In this document: positions 52,034 through 64,000 of the stretch, in pieces
Layout: each line of letters starts with the position of its first letter
Position numbering within the stretch: the stretch's first letter is position 1
DNA from: Pyrenopolyporus hunteri
Taxonomy: Eukaryota > Ascomycota > Sordariomycetes > Xylariales > Hypoxylaceae
DNA length: 64,000 bases
Direction: 5' to 3'
Assembly (NCBI GenBank): GCA_902806595.1
Contig: CADCXC010000043.1
Coordinates: 744,001 to 808,000, forward strand
Made by a program: the position numbers and the translations under genes
The notes under the pieces: generated by a model
Seen by the model: the letters and a program-made list of their open reading frames with translations, nothing else
The model's database searches: none
Told to the model about the DNA's origin: nothing

Positions 52034-55000
52034 TCATGCCGTCTGTACTCGTTTCCCTTTATGAATCACCGGCCCGCGCGCACCAGAACCACCTGGAGAC
52101 TTGAGACTCCGCTGTACCGGGTTTAGCGGTATATCGTGAAACTTATTTCTGCCCGACGACCCTTCGCTAAGGACCGGACTTAACGGCCGCTGATGCTCTA
52201 GGTCGTCGCTATTGTCAACGCCTGCTTGGTCGCCTTGATCTCCCGTAGGAGGCCCTGCACGCCCCTCCTCGGCCGCGTGCTCCTTCAGAACCCCCAAAAC
52301 GCCGCCCTCACGCTCGATCTCCTGCCACAGGTGCTGGTCACGCGGGAAGTAGATCCGCTGAAGAGCAGTGATGCCTAGTTCGAATACTACGACCGCCGCA
52401 ATCGTAGCACCAGCCGTAGCCCACCAGCCCAGCTTATTCCCAAATTCATGCACGAACGAACCCCGCACGATATACGGTCCGAACTTCAGGGGATAGGCAG
52501 CCCCTATGAAAAAGTTCCAGACAAACCAGCCAATAATGGACAGAGCGAAGCCGGCAAATGTGATCAATGTCTTGTGGTGACATTCCAGGATTCTAATTCA
52601 TTTTTACGTTAGTGGCGGGAACGATAGGACGAAAGGATGCGGAGGAGAGAAATAATTTTGAAGGAGAGTCAAATAGTATCCATACGTGGCTAGGTAGGTA
52701 GGTAGGTAGGTAGTAGATGAGTAGGAACTTACAAGATCTTCACGTTGATAAGTATCACGGCAACCGTGAACGCCAGCTGTCCGAAGGGGAAGAGTGAGTT
52801 GTTCTCGGTGAATAGTATATCCTTGAAGTAGCCCCAGACCATCATATAAATGATGACGGTGTCGACCGCCCCCGAGAACATCCAAGCGAGGTACTTTTTG
52901 AAGTTGAAAGCCTCACTCCGTTGGCCGAACGCGTAGAGTTCGGGAACCGCGAGCAGAGTCTCGGCTTTGAGGTCCTTTTCAAAGATGCCGAGCAGAATAA
53001 CCGGTAGAGATGTGAAGAGCGCATTAAACACCGTCAAGCTCCACGATTCGTATATAGACGTGCCCGTGTAGCCGTTCCAATGCTGGTACTGGGCCTGGAT
53101 CATGTAGAACACCAACTCCTTCCAAAACGTGGATAGTATGTATTTAGCGGTGCGCAGATACATCCATCGGCCGTGGACGAGAAGAAGCCGCTGGAGAAAC
53201 CGGAATTGGGCGATGGAATAATCAGCGACACGCGCAGCCTGGAGGCCTTCGCGACCGGATATGCCGATGCCCACGTGGGACGCCTGGATCATGGCGATGT
53301 CGTTCGATCCGTCACCGATCGCTAATGTTAACGAGGACGGCACCGTCTCGCGAATGCATTTTACTAACCCGGCCTTTTGAGACGGCGAAGCCCGGCAGCA
53401 GATGACGGAATCCATGCGAACGGCGAGATCGTAAAACATGATTTTCAGCGAATCGTCCTTCTCGACCACGCCCAGAGTGTGGCCATCGACGACGAGAACG
53501 GAATGAGCTACCATGCCGCGGCCAATGTCGATCAGGGTTGAGGTTATCTTCTGTTGCAGATCATCCACGGCGGCATCCAGGATGTAGACTTCCGAAAAGG
53601 GCTTAGCAAGCCTCGCGGATTGCGCGATGTTGATCGCCGTCTCGCGCTTGTCGCCGGTTAGCATCCATACCTTGATGTTCGCCCTACGAAGCTTCTCGAT
53701 CGTTTCCGGCACCCCCTGCTGGAGCTTGTCCTCGATGGCGGAAGCGCCGGCAAGATCAAAGTCCTGCTCGATGAGTTCGGCCGCTTCCTCGACGCGCTGC
53801 TGCCTGTCCACGAGGCTTGTAGTAGCGGTTCGATAGACCGCCTTCCACTGTTCGTAGTCCTCGTCGCTGATATAACGATAAGCGAAGAGGAGAGTTCTGA
53901 GACCTTCCGAGGCGAATTCACCAATGTGCTGGAAGCACCGCTCGAAGACGGCGCCGTCGTCCGCAGCTATAGCTTCGTCCACTATACCGTCGTAAAACTC
54001 ACCGTTCCCGGCAAGTAGAGTCGGTGACAAAGCTATAGATTGCCGCGGCGTACTAACGATCTCGTCGTATATAGGGGCGTCCTCCAGATCCAAAGTCTCG
54101 CGCCTCGTCAACCAAGTGTCGAGGTCGTCGGAAACAGCCGAGCGGCGGTTCGCTTCCGTTGATTTACGCCGACTGCTTCTTCGGAAGATGCTGTTGTGCT
54201 TGCTCATGCTGTTCCTAGGACTGTAGGTGCCGCTCAGACGGCTCATAGCCCTCTCGGCTTCGATGCTCTTCCGTTTACTAGCCCTCCGTTCTACGGCGGA
54301 CGCCTTCTGCTTAGCCAAGAGCGCATTTCTCAGACGGTCAATCATCACGTTATCGGCGCCTTTGCAGAACACGCAGATCCTGTTGTCCGGCATACGTATG
54401 ATGATCGACATACGCTTCCGTTTACTGCTAAACTCGATCACGTCCAGCACTTCGTATGTCTCGGTAACGAGCTCTCCGCCAGGATTTTGGAATTGAAGCT
54501 TGATAGACTGCGTCGGGCGGTCGATTAACAGATAGCCTAAATCCCGAGCGGCCTGGACCAGCGCGAGCTCATCCGGGGATGCGGCTTGAAAAGCGATCTC
54601 GCCGTCCTCTTTGACCTCCGGCAAGCACGTATGACACAACGCTACGCAGAGGAGAAAGTGTCGCGCCTTTTTTGAGAACGTCGTATTCGGATTTCGCTGG
54701 ATGTAATTCAGCAGGGCCTCCGTTTTCGGGATAGGCAGATGCCCTGGTCGCGTCCTCGACGTCCAAGCAGAACTCGACTGGTACTGAGAACTGATCAGCG
54801 GGGTTTCCACACGCTCGTCCCTGTCAGAACCCGCATTCGCGCCCGTTTTGGTGTCGATTTGCAAGCTGGGCCCTTTCGGATTACTTTTAGAGGCCCGCGA
54901 TGCGTAGGATTCCTGTTGATCCCGCCTGATATCCATGTCATGCAGCCAAGCCGCTCCCGCAACGCTGAGCTTCCGGAACCGCATCTTATTCTCCGTCAGA

Positions 55001-56982
55001 GTGCCGGTCTTGTCGGAGAAGATATAGTTAACCTGGCCCAGATTTTCCAGAATGGTGGTGGTGTTGACGACCATCGGCGTGTCGGTTTCGGGGTCGTACA
55101 TCTCCGCATCGCCCAGTAAGAAGAACTGCCCGACTTTGATAATCTCGAGACTCACGTACAGGGAGAGCGGGATCAGGGTGTTGAAGGCAATTATGAACCC
55201 GAACCAGATATGCGCAAACGGCACACCGGCGTCGCGCAGATAAGGGGCATGTCGCTCGTAGGCGCCCCTCCAAATATAATAGCCGCCCATGCAGCCGACG
55301 GTGAGGGTGAGCACAACCAAAACTAGAAGAAGAACGATGCGGTTGAGCAAGCCTTGCATCTTAGGAGCTTTGGCGCGGACGTCCTTGTTCGCGTTCATGC
55401 GTATCTTGCATTCCTCGCCCGTATTTATAACCAGACCGATTACCTCGTCCGTATTTCGCAATATCGAGCCTCGGTATACGACATCGCTCATAGTGAGAGG
55501 CCGGGTCTCCCCATTAAGAGTGACGCGACCCTCAAAATTATAAAGATCGGCGTTAGGGTCCTCGGACACGATCTCTGCTTCACAATGCCTTAACTTCTCG
55601 ATGGTGTCGCAATGCTTAGCCAGCAAAGAACAAGCCTGCTTGCTCTTGAGATTCGTCTCGCCGTCGAGCGCCATCGTCTCGATGTATGCCACTCCATTAT
55701 GGCCCGTCGCGTGAAGAATGACGATGTCCGCAGGGATACTATCGTCCCTTCGCAACCGAACTACGTCGCCTACTCTGAGATCTTGCCATTGGATAGCTGC
55801 CCAACCGGATTCTTCACGGTCCTCGCTAATATCTTGCAGCTCCGCCGCCCCCTCCTCCATAACTACCTCCTCCTCCAACCCCGAACGCTCCTTGCCACGC
55901 GCCTTATTGACCAAGCCTACTAAGCGGCTCTCGCTCGGCGTCTTAACCGTGCCGTCGGGGTCAAGGACCCAGGCTGGGGCTAAATTCTCGGTCTTATCCA
56001 AGACGTACCTCCTGTAATCATCATACCCTTCCTTCGCCATACTAATGGAGACGAAAACAAGCAGAGGTATGAGAGTTGTATACGAGCCCGTCGTACTCAG
56101 ACCCGGTATTAGCTGCAGCACGGCGATAATCAAGAAGTAAAAATTAGCTAGCTTGCTAAACTGGAAATAGAGCTGTTTCGGCACGAAAGACCATTTGGTG
56201 TAGCGACTGGACCGTATGAAGTTCGAGACGTAGTGCCTACCACTCCGTTCGTCGATCAGCGGGACCTTTCGAACGGCGCCGGGACGTATTCGTATGTGCC
56301 GGCCGTCGCGACTTGGAGGGAGGGGTTTCTGGCGCAGGAGTCCTTCGATAATCCATTTTTGGTAGTATTTATTAAAGAGCTCCTCGAACCTAGCTTGCGG
56401 GCCCCGAGTTCGTTTGCGTTGCCGGTTGACCCATGCACGATAATTATCCAGCCCGAAAGAAGTGTCGTAGCTGGTATCATCGGGATCCCGACTCCGCTTT
56501 CCCTTGCCTTTAAAGTCTCGCAATTCTTCTCCTCCTCCTTCTATTTCTCCTCCTTTTCCTTTCCCTTTTCCTCCTCCCCCTCTAACCCCTCCCTCCAAAG
56601 GTACGTCAATAAGGTATTCCACGTGTCGTCCTTCGCTTCGGTTGCCGGCCAATTTCGACGACGAAGCTTGGGGCTGTTGGGGAGAATTGTCGGGGTCCAT
56701 TCGCGACGAGGAGGGGGTTTCACGAATAGAGGAGTCTATTCCACTTCGCGCTTGGTCGTCGCCGCCGTCGTCGTAAGGGGCATCTTCAGAAAATCGCACG
56801 CGATTTGCCGGGTTGTCGGTATTTGTTCGTCTCGGCCGCCAACTGCCGAGACGATGTTCTTGTAGTTCTGCGCCTACCGGGGCGTTTTGAGAACGAAGGC
56901 TGGAGCGTAAAGGAAAATAACGCTGTCGCGGCGTCTCGGCAGACTCGGCAGGCTCGGCAAGGTCATCGTGGTTGGTAGACAT
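52034..56982 (-). CDS. dnf3: P4-type ATPase phospholipid flippase, Dnf3-like
   Basis: Two exons, 56982-52733 and 52592-52034, with a 140 bp intron that carries a TAGG microsatellite (52691-52713). The product is 1602 residues. The frame is open upstream, but the first ATG is at 56982. About 230 polar N-terminal residues include a GGGGKGKGKGG low-complexity stretch. Then come the first helices (FYFLIIAVLQLIPGLSTTGSY), ALDGETNLK (actuator), PLSLYVSLE (helix 4), DKTGTLTENK with phospho-Asp657, a Ser/Arg-rich insert in the nucleotide domain, FCKGADNVMI, MLTGDKRETAINIA and GDGSNDIAMI near 1222. Ten helices in total fit P4-ATPases, and SNFIRSSRYTKWSFVPKQLYFQFSKLANFYF plus length point to Dnf3. Such pumps move phosphatidylserine or -ethanolamine inward at Golgi or plasma membrane, normally with a Cdc50-type subunit not seen here. 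Confidence 0.92.
52691..52713. repeat. TAGG microsatellite within the dnf3 intron
   Basis: Five consecutive TAGG units plus TAG inside the 140 bp intron. It shows that the window-wide tetranucleotide also occupies introns. Confidence 0.85.
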
Positions 56983-59900
56983 GATCTCGGATAGAGGAGC
57001 GTCATGCAATTCGAGTTACAGGCCCCAAGCCCTTTGCCCAGGTCTTACCAGGAACCAATTCAGGTGGTGTTCGGCAGCGGGGGTTCCACCGCGATAGAGC
57101 CAACTAAGAACTTAGCCTCCGGATCGTGGACACATCGGCCCGTTATGATTGGGCGGTTATATACAAAGGCCCAACCTATTCTGCGATCGTAGACTCTCGG
57201 CAGCAATAGGCAAAAATCGATCGAAACGTCGAAAAAGGTATATCTCAGCCTTCCAGCTACTATAGATTAAAAAGAAAGAAAGCGGTGCTATTAACTACCA
57301 GATAAAACGATAGAAGGGCGGATAAGAAGGGGGGAGGGTCGCTTGACGATCATACAGATATACGTAGGTCGATAGGTCCGATATGTAGGATGGATGTATG
57401 GTATGTGGTATGTACGTATGTATGGGTGGGTATGGGGTGTGTAGTATAATACGAGGTAGGCTAATAGTCGTACATAATCTCTTCACCACCTTAATCGAGT
57501 ACGTTGCGTACGTACCGTAATAAGGTAGTGGGTATTTAGTCCGTAAGACGCTTTAAGGCGAAGAGGAAAAAGAGGGGAGAGGAGAGGAATTACCTAGGTA
57601 GGTAGAATAGAAGGGCAGGGAGGGGGAACCGGCCAGACTAAAAGAGGAAGAAGAGACGGGAAAACATAGAAGAACAAAGCGAAGATGTGTCACCTTAGAA
57701 CAATACCTTAGGCGGCAGGTATGAGAGACTGGCATGCCGCAATTGCACTTACTCACCTTATGTGGTAGGGATATACTGGGCGTTACGTACACTTGAAATG
57801 TACAAGAAAGTCGTGGTGCCATCGCCGAGAGCATAGCCCTCTGCTAAAGTCCAACGAAGCTTCGAAAAGACTCGAAGCCACCTTGGCTCACTAGTCATTC
57901 CACCCATTTCGATATAACCCAACACGTAACCGGCCCCGCGGGACCCCGGACGCCCAAGAGCGAAGAGGGATCGGCGCACGTCAGCGCATGAAGGAAAGAG
58001 GACAGAAAAAAAAAAATAAGAGATTTAAAACCTCTAAGCCCACTCACTGGATGGGTTCCATCCGGGGGGAGGGGGGGTTGGTTTGTCTGGTAACGCTTCC
58101 TTCTATGAGTTTGGTGATCGCCTACCGCTAATGCTCCATTGTGAAACTTCGCTGGAAGTTGCTATAGTACAGCCACATCACATTTTATATGCAGATGACA
58201 TGTCGTATATGCAAAACTCGATGAGAGAGTTTCGACGGATCGAGCTGTCAAGAAGACACAACGGGGAAGTCAACAGGCCCTTTTTTGTTATACTATTCCC
58301 GTTAGAGATTAGGATACAGTAAGAGAAAAAGGGAAAGAAAGAAGAAGAAAAAGAAGAGGATGTCCGTTTGATTTGATCCTTGCAAATTGTAAATACCGGG
58401 ACGCCCCGCAGCTCCATTGACATGGCGTCGATTAACCACTGAGAGGTAGGCATTTTAGTACACATTAGGTCTTAGATATAGGTACCCGGACCTAGTAATT
58501 ATCGACTCAGGTCCTTGCTCTCAACCATCGACCCTCTTCACCTAACGATTTCTATACCGTAGGAAGCCATGAAGTCTTAAAAGAAACAATTCAACCAGGA
58601 CGGACATATACAATCAACCGTCGTCAACGTCCATAGCTTGCGCATAAACCACCAAGTCAAACGTTGGAGTCGGAACATACGTCAGAATCACTGCGCCACC
58701 CCCCAACAACTTTCCCAAGACACGAACATGATGACGACTACGACGATCGTCAAAACTCCAATGAAGAGAGGGTACCGTCTCCCATCACGCACACTAGCGA
58801 ACCCCCTCACTTTCCAACAAACAAATTTCGACGGCTCTAGGGAATAGTGCAATGTCGTCGATGTTAGGGACAACCACCTACATAGAATAGGTATACATAG
58901 GTAGGTAGGTGATAACCCCGATTACCCCAATGTGAGTCGTTCTTGTATGCGAGGGCGCGCAATCCGCAGCGCCACGATGTACCCCATCACAACGGAGCGG
59001 AAGAACCAGGTGATTTCAAGCACCAATTAAGACATTGATACCCTACATACCGTAGCACTTAGTACCGACCTATTACCCATGAGCTACCGGCATATATAGA
59101 GTATAGATATATATATGTTCGGCCTTATTAAGCAAGAGAGAACTCTCCACACCTACCCAGACAACCCGGCTACCGAAACATGCGTCCCATGTTGATAGCA
59201 ATCAGGTTGTTTCCTCCCCCAAGACGCGGGGGTAGGGCACTATCCAATGACCAGCCTTAAGGCAACATCAAACGCGAACACATGCATACCTACATACACA
59301 CCTACATACCTATGTACCTACCTACCCGGGTGCATTCGTAGAAAACTAGGTCATCGTACGCGTGCTTTGATCGTCACGATTACTCGCGTTGCTACAGCAT
59401 TATACGTGATGATCTATTTTAAACCTAACACTCTCATCCGATCCTAGATGACATCATCTTGCGAAAGGCCAGGAAGCCTCGCCTAGGTAGCAACCCCTTA
59501 CAGGCCCAGCGATCCCACCGTTCCCATTAAAGTAGTAACTCCGTTTGTGTGTTAGCCCCCGCCACCAGACGATCCTCAATCTTTTACAATGGATAGGCAG
59601 CCACGTGCCGGAACGGCAGCGGGAGTTGAAATTAGATAGGTACCTACTTACTGTCGGAGTGGCTCTACGTTGGGGGTAAAACAGCAAGCAGCAATGATTC
59701 AATCCCAGACGACACCTCGATCAGGGGCGCGTCGGTTTTGGCGGGGTCGATTGAGATCTCACGTAAAAACGTCAGTGTGCCTTCTATGTACCTATCTTCT
59801 GCGATTACTCGAGTCGCAAAGCTATAGAATGGCGGTCCTAAGTCATGGAAGTGGCCTACCCGTAAGGCCGTAAATAATTACCTACCTAGCTAGGTACGGC

Positions 59901-61747
59901 CGATAGTCCCCAAGCAGACCGCAGCTCGCGCTATAACAGGCCGGGTAATGAACCGCGAGGCCTACCTAGGGAGCTAAAAGCATCGTATTGCTGACATCAG
60001 CCCAGCCGTGCGTACGATTTCGAGCCTAGATATGCATACCAATTTCATTAGACAGCCCGATACTCGGGGCGAGCGGGGGATACAGCGGTTTGAGTCGTAA
60101 TAGGGATTCGTTTTATAAATAAGTACATTGGACTGGGCGGATAATCACCGCTCAAGGTCCGCTGCTGCATGCAGAACGACTGTCCCGCGTATTCCCGCTA
60201 GCTTAATAAAAGGGCCGTGAAAGACGAAGTTGACACTACGTATAGTTATCAGCTCCTCGTAAATATGGGCAACCATACGATTACAACGTTTATACATGGC
60301 ACACAACTTGTGTGAGCTGCCAACGTGACATCGTGATAGTGCTCCTATTTCAAAATGGGATCTAGACCCAAATCCCTCATACCGCGAGGGTGATACCGGT
60401 AGTCAACATGTTCCTGCGTTACTCGAGAAGATTCAATCTAATTAAGTATGATAGAGAATTGTTATGGGATGTAGCTAGGACCTAGATACTTCGCCTTTTC
60501 TGAAGTCCTTGCTCCCCTGTCTACCTACATACCTAGGTAGGTAGGTAGGTATGTAGGTGCCTATCTACCCACGTATGCGTTAACGGAGCTACGTAGGCAG
60601 GCTTGACGGACACCAGATGGGCACACACATGCCAGAAATAACAGCTCATCCACATCCACGGACAAGACATCAAAGTTAAATCACTTAAAATGCAGTTCAA
60701 TTCGCGTGATAATCTATATTCCGATGTATTATAGCCCTCGCCGTAAAGTCGTGACAAGGAAATACAGCAAACAGGGAATCTCTTCGTCCTCGTCCAGTTA
60801 CTAGGGTTAGTCAAGCAATTCCACCCTTTAAAACAAGGCGCAGCGAAGATCTAGATGGCGTCGAGGGCTTTCGCCGCAAACTTCACGCCATCTATAACCT
60901 CCCTACCTAGCCAGACTAGGTGTTTTCAACCTCCGATATTCCACAACCCGTGGTAGGTATCAAATCATCATTACTCTCGGGATTGGTTACGTACCAACCG
61001 ATATGTTCCAGCGGACCAGCTGAGCCAGCCGAGTCCCCTGGTGGACATTTTAAAAATTACTATCCGCGAACCCAAGCCTCCTGGGCTTCTTCCATGTTCA
61101 TCTGTTTTTTTTTGTTCGCCCTGCAGCCGAAGGAAAAAAAAAAGACGTCGCTTATTTTCATAAATGCGAAAGAAAAAGAAAGCGCAAACAAGCTGTTAAA
61201 AACTTCAAATCAGATAGGTACCTAGGTTCCATGGAGGACAAGTTGAATTAGATCCGAAATTCCGGTATTAGTCCGAGCGGAAAAGATCCACCTGGAAGAC
61301 AGAGAGGGCTTTCCGAGTTTCCATGTCTCCTGCCGAGGCAGGATGAGATGACGGTGAGAGATATGACAGAAGGGGGGAGTACGATCGCTGTGCCAGACAC
61401 GCATAAAACGGAATGCCGAGGCAATATATCGTCAAGCTGAATGGAGATTTTTGCGGCTGACGGAATTGATGAAATGGGACAAGAATCGAATCAAGCCTCG
61501 TCGTGGTGTGTGCCCGAACAGCAGCTGATAGGAGAAGGGTGGTTTTTTAAAAAGTTGGGAATATGAAAAGGGGGTTGCCACCACCGAAACCGCAAGAGGT
61601 ATAAAGTTCCGCAAACGCCATAAGCACGAGAATAAAAAAACCAGACCATAACGGCAGCGGCACTAATCACACGCAGAAGGACGTGCGTGTCGACCAATGA
61701 AATAAAACTTTTTCAAGTTGGCTGAGCCGGCGAAAGCTTTAATAACA
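56983..61747. other. 4.8 kb gene-free interval upstream of dnf3
   Basis: Holds the dnf3 promoter (first few hundred bases) and, at its right end, the htf1 3' region. CCTA/TAGG clusters occur near 57593-57604, 58888-58910, 59288-59330, 59877-59895 and 60521-60559; the last can form a hairpin. A-rich runs are at 58006-58017 and 61133-61143. Frames such as 58638-58847, 60533-60814 and 60920-61225 lack coding features. I cannot exclude non-coding transcripts. Confidence 0.5.
60521..60559. repeat. Hairpin-forming CCTA/TAGG repeat
   Basis: CTACCTACATACCTAGG is followed by TAGGTAGGTAGGTATGTAGG, giving a near-perfect stem that includes the CATACCTA arm. Confidence 0.75.
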
Positions 61748-63722
61748 TCATTGCGGATGCGGCAAACCGTCAGGGGATAGGCTCGAAGGGTCGACGGTGT
61801 CGAAATGAACAAGCTGACTCATGTCCAAATCCGCCTGGCTGGGTTCCACGAAGCCGGGAGAGTGGGGGTACATGGGAAGGTTGATGGTATGCTTCGAGTA
61901 CATCTCGTTCAAACTGTGCCCATCGTCCGAGATGGCCGACTCTCCCATGCCGTAAAGGTCGGCGGAAGACGGCCTCGGTAGCATGGAAAGAGGAGGAGAT
62001 TGTTCAACAATGGCGGGGTCACCATGGCTAGTATAAGACAATGGGGAAACGGACTGGGGGATCTGAGGTAGCGGGGAAAGGAACGCTCCGCTGTAAGGGG
62101 TGTTGAAGCTGGAAGCGGGCAACGGCGTGTTCTCGGGAGCCTGGGAGAAGTAGTTGGGGCTCGAGTACTCCGAAGGAGCCGTGGTAGCGGCGGAGAGCGG
62201 ATACTGTCTCAGATCCATGCCGTACGTAGCCTGGGTATCGATGCGCAAATTAGGGTTAACATTATTAAGACCGTTAGGTTGCTGAGGAATAGGGGCGTAG
62301 ATATTAGGACTGTGTGGTTGTCCTTGGCTCTCGCCCGGGTGCTGGATGTAGAACGAGGGCATCGGGTTTTGGAACATGGAGAAATCGACAGCGGTAGGCA
62401 CAGATCTGCTGCGCTGCCGTTTGTGGCCCGGACCGCGCATGCCGGCGTGCATGGGGTTGATTCCCCATTGCGATTCCTGGTACATGCCGACGTGAGGTTG
62501 GCCAAAGTTGGGCTGGGAGGATGGGCGGTTCGTCGGAGAGACGGGGGCAGAAGCGGACATCGCGTGGCTCATGTCGAAATGGCCCGGGTTGTGCCGGTTT
62601 GTGAAAGACTCGAGAGACGCGAGTTTCGCTAGCTGGCCGCTGAGAACCTTGGGGTTGCCGCCAAGATGGTGAACGAGGCAGTGAGTGGCCTGCTGGTCCT
62701 CCGTAAAGTCGCCGCATTGAAAGAAGCCGTTTGAGTTAGGCGACGAGTCCATGAAGAAGTTAGGGGGCCGGTTCAGCTCGATGACGATCCCGCCCAGCTT
62801 GGTAGCATCGCCCTCGGGGTTCTCGAGGTAGATGTTCTTGATGGCGTTGAAGCTGTACTCGATCTTATACCCCGCCTGGTCATTATTGATGTAGTAAGTC
62901 ATGGTACACTTTTCGGGGGAATAGAAGATGATTAGGTCCATCGTGTTCTGGCCGACACGCGTCCATTTCCCGATGCTCAGAGACCGGCATGTGAGATGAT
63001 GTATGACTAGATGTGCAAGGTAGATAGTAAGCATACTGGCCAATAACCGCTCGTAAATTTGGGTTTTATGTCAAGAACGCGACAACTTACGGACTTTCCC
63101 TTGTCCACCCTGGTCGCCGCCTAGCATCATCGATCCGTAAGGGAGAAGGCCGGTACGTCCCATGTAAGGACCGCCGAGGCCTTTTCCGGATTCCATAGCC
63201 TGCATGGCTAAATATGCTCGCATGGACTCGGGAATGGAGTCGATATCCTCGCCCGTCTCCAAGCTCTTCTTGGCCAGGAGCTTAATTTTGGCGCGTCTGG
63301 GAGCGGATGAGCGATGAACGTCTGACGAGAACACATCACGTCCATTATTGTACATACCGGTTCTGGAACCAGATCTGAACAGACCTCTCGGTCATGTTGA
63401 TTTCCTCCGCTATCCTCTCTCGGACATTTGCGGTCGGGGTAGGGTTCTTGTTGAACTCCATCTCCAACGTGGTCAGCTGGTCCTGGGTCGCGCGCTGTCG
63501 CTTCTGGTTCTTCTGCTGCTGAGTTAGGGTGCTCTTACGCGGAGGCCGTCTAGAGTTAGCGTTGGATTGGGTAGTCGAGGGCGCGGAAGGGGAAGGCGAC
63601 TGGCTGTTCTTCGTGTCGACCGAGTCGGCAGGCGTCGAGATTTCCGGCGTGGAGTGAGGAGGCATAGCCGCGACAGTTGGGGCCGCAGAGCCCGGATGTT
63701 CCATCTTGATGGGAGTATCCAT
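61748..63722 (-). CDS. htf1: Homeobox transcription factor, HTF1/MoHOX2-like
   Basis: Three exons, 63722-63358, 63296-63091 and 63006-61748, phases consistent, 609 residues. The frame is open upstream, but the first ATG is MDTPIKMEH at 63722. The N-terminus is Ser/Pro/Thr-rich. The homeodomain spans about 70-130: QQKNQKRQRATQDQLTTLEMEF, then ERIAEEINMTERSVQIWFQNR with the intron falling inside the NRRAKIK recognition-helix end. A second conserved block (about 198-320) starts LIHHLTCRSLSIGKWTRVG and includes MTYYINNDQAGYKIEY and GGIVIELNRPPNFFMDSS. The C-terminal third is Pro/Ser/Gln-rich and probably activating. The combination of homeodomain and this block matches the regulator needed for conidiation in Magnaporthe and Fusarium and Phx1-type proteins of yeasts. 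Confidence 0.88.
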
Positions 63723-64000
63723 TATCTTCAGCCCGCTTGGTTTACAACTCAAAAGGAGCGTTCGGTAGTTAGTATAAAGTGAAGTAATATAAGTTCGGCT
63801 GCGATCGAAACCCTCGAGATCGTGAGTTTAGACGCGATATCGACGACGGCTTATCCCGACCACGCCCGCACTGATCGAATGGACTATCCCCGATAAAGAA
63901 TATATCGGTGTACGTAGAAGCTGATTGATAATAATGTTTTTAATAAGGAGCGTTGGCCCGAGAAGCTATGGCTATAGCGAAGTATCGGGGCTGGAAAGTC
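63723..64000. promoter_or_regulatory. Upstream region of the homeobox gene (partial)
   Basis: 278 bp to the window end, presumably leader and proximal promoter on the minus strand. The frame remains open for ten codons before the ATG but starts at a TTG. No clear element recognised. Confidence 0.4.

Overview
The window is nuclear DNA of a filamentous ascomycete (Pezizomycotina, most likely Sordariomycetes). The genes have short introns with GTATGT/GTAAGT-type donors and CTAAC-like branch sites. They include Pezizomycotina-type families: an AA9 lytic polysaccharide monooxygenase with a CBM1, Zn2Cys6 regulators and an HTF1-type homeobox regulator. Intergenic DNA is long and studded with a TACCTAGG/CCTA tetranucleotide repeat. 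I place the order only loosely; nothing seen fixes the genus. I rebuilt exon structures by hand from reading frame, intron phase and splice signals. Coordinates given for multi-exon genes span start codon to stop codon, with exons listed in the text.

Layout. 0-5 kb holds housekeeping genes: rrp15 (ribosome biogenesis), a mitochondrial [2Fe-2S] ferredoxin (yah1-like) and ugo1-like, the last two diverging from one 1 kb promoter. 5-13.5 kb is gene-poor: the secreted AA9-CBM1 LPMO, a coiled-coil protein with a Gln/Pro 8-residue repeat, and a possible 37-codon ORF behind a well-formed promoter. 13.8-18.4 kb has a MATE-like membrane transporter facing a 901-residue fungal protein of unknown function. 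19.9-26 kb is one five-exon gene for a complete KDM5-type H3K4 demethylase (JmjN-ARID-PHD-JmjC-C5HC2-PLU1-PHD). 26-30.3 kb is empty of genes and carries the densest TACCTAGG repeats. 30.3-35.9 kb returns to housekeeping: slx1 (structure-specific endonuclease), a 281 bp MITE, then the divergent spliceosome/exon-junction pair SF3A3 (prp9/sap61) and fal1/eIF4A3.

36.5-51.5 kb looks accessory: an O-methyltransferase, an unrecognised 243-residue protein, a small four-helix membrane protein, a dual zinc-finger transcription factor, a type I sulfatase and a ten-exon Dal5-family permease. The last three form a plausible sulfate-ester or sulfonate utilisation cluster. The sulfatase and permease diverge from a 682 bp promoter with overlapping inverted repeats, and the regulator sits beside them. 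52-57 kb is a Dnf3-type P4-ATPase lipid flippase. 57-61.7 kb has no supportable gene. 61.7-63.7 kb is the homeobox regulator (htf1-like).

No rRNA, tRNA, CRISPR array or autonomous transposon was found. The least explained items are the MITE, the sulfatase cluster with its promoter, the pervasive palindromic tetranucleotide repeat and the micro-ORF promoter.
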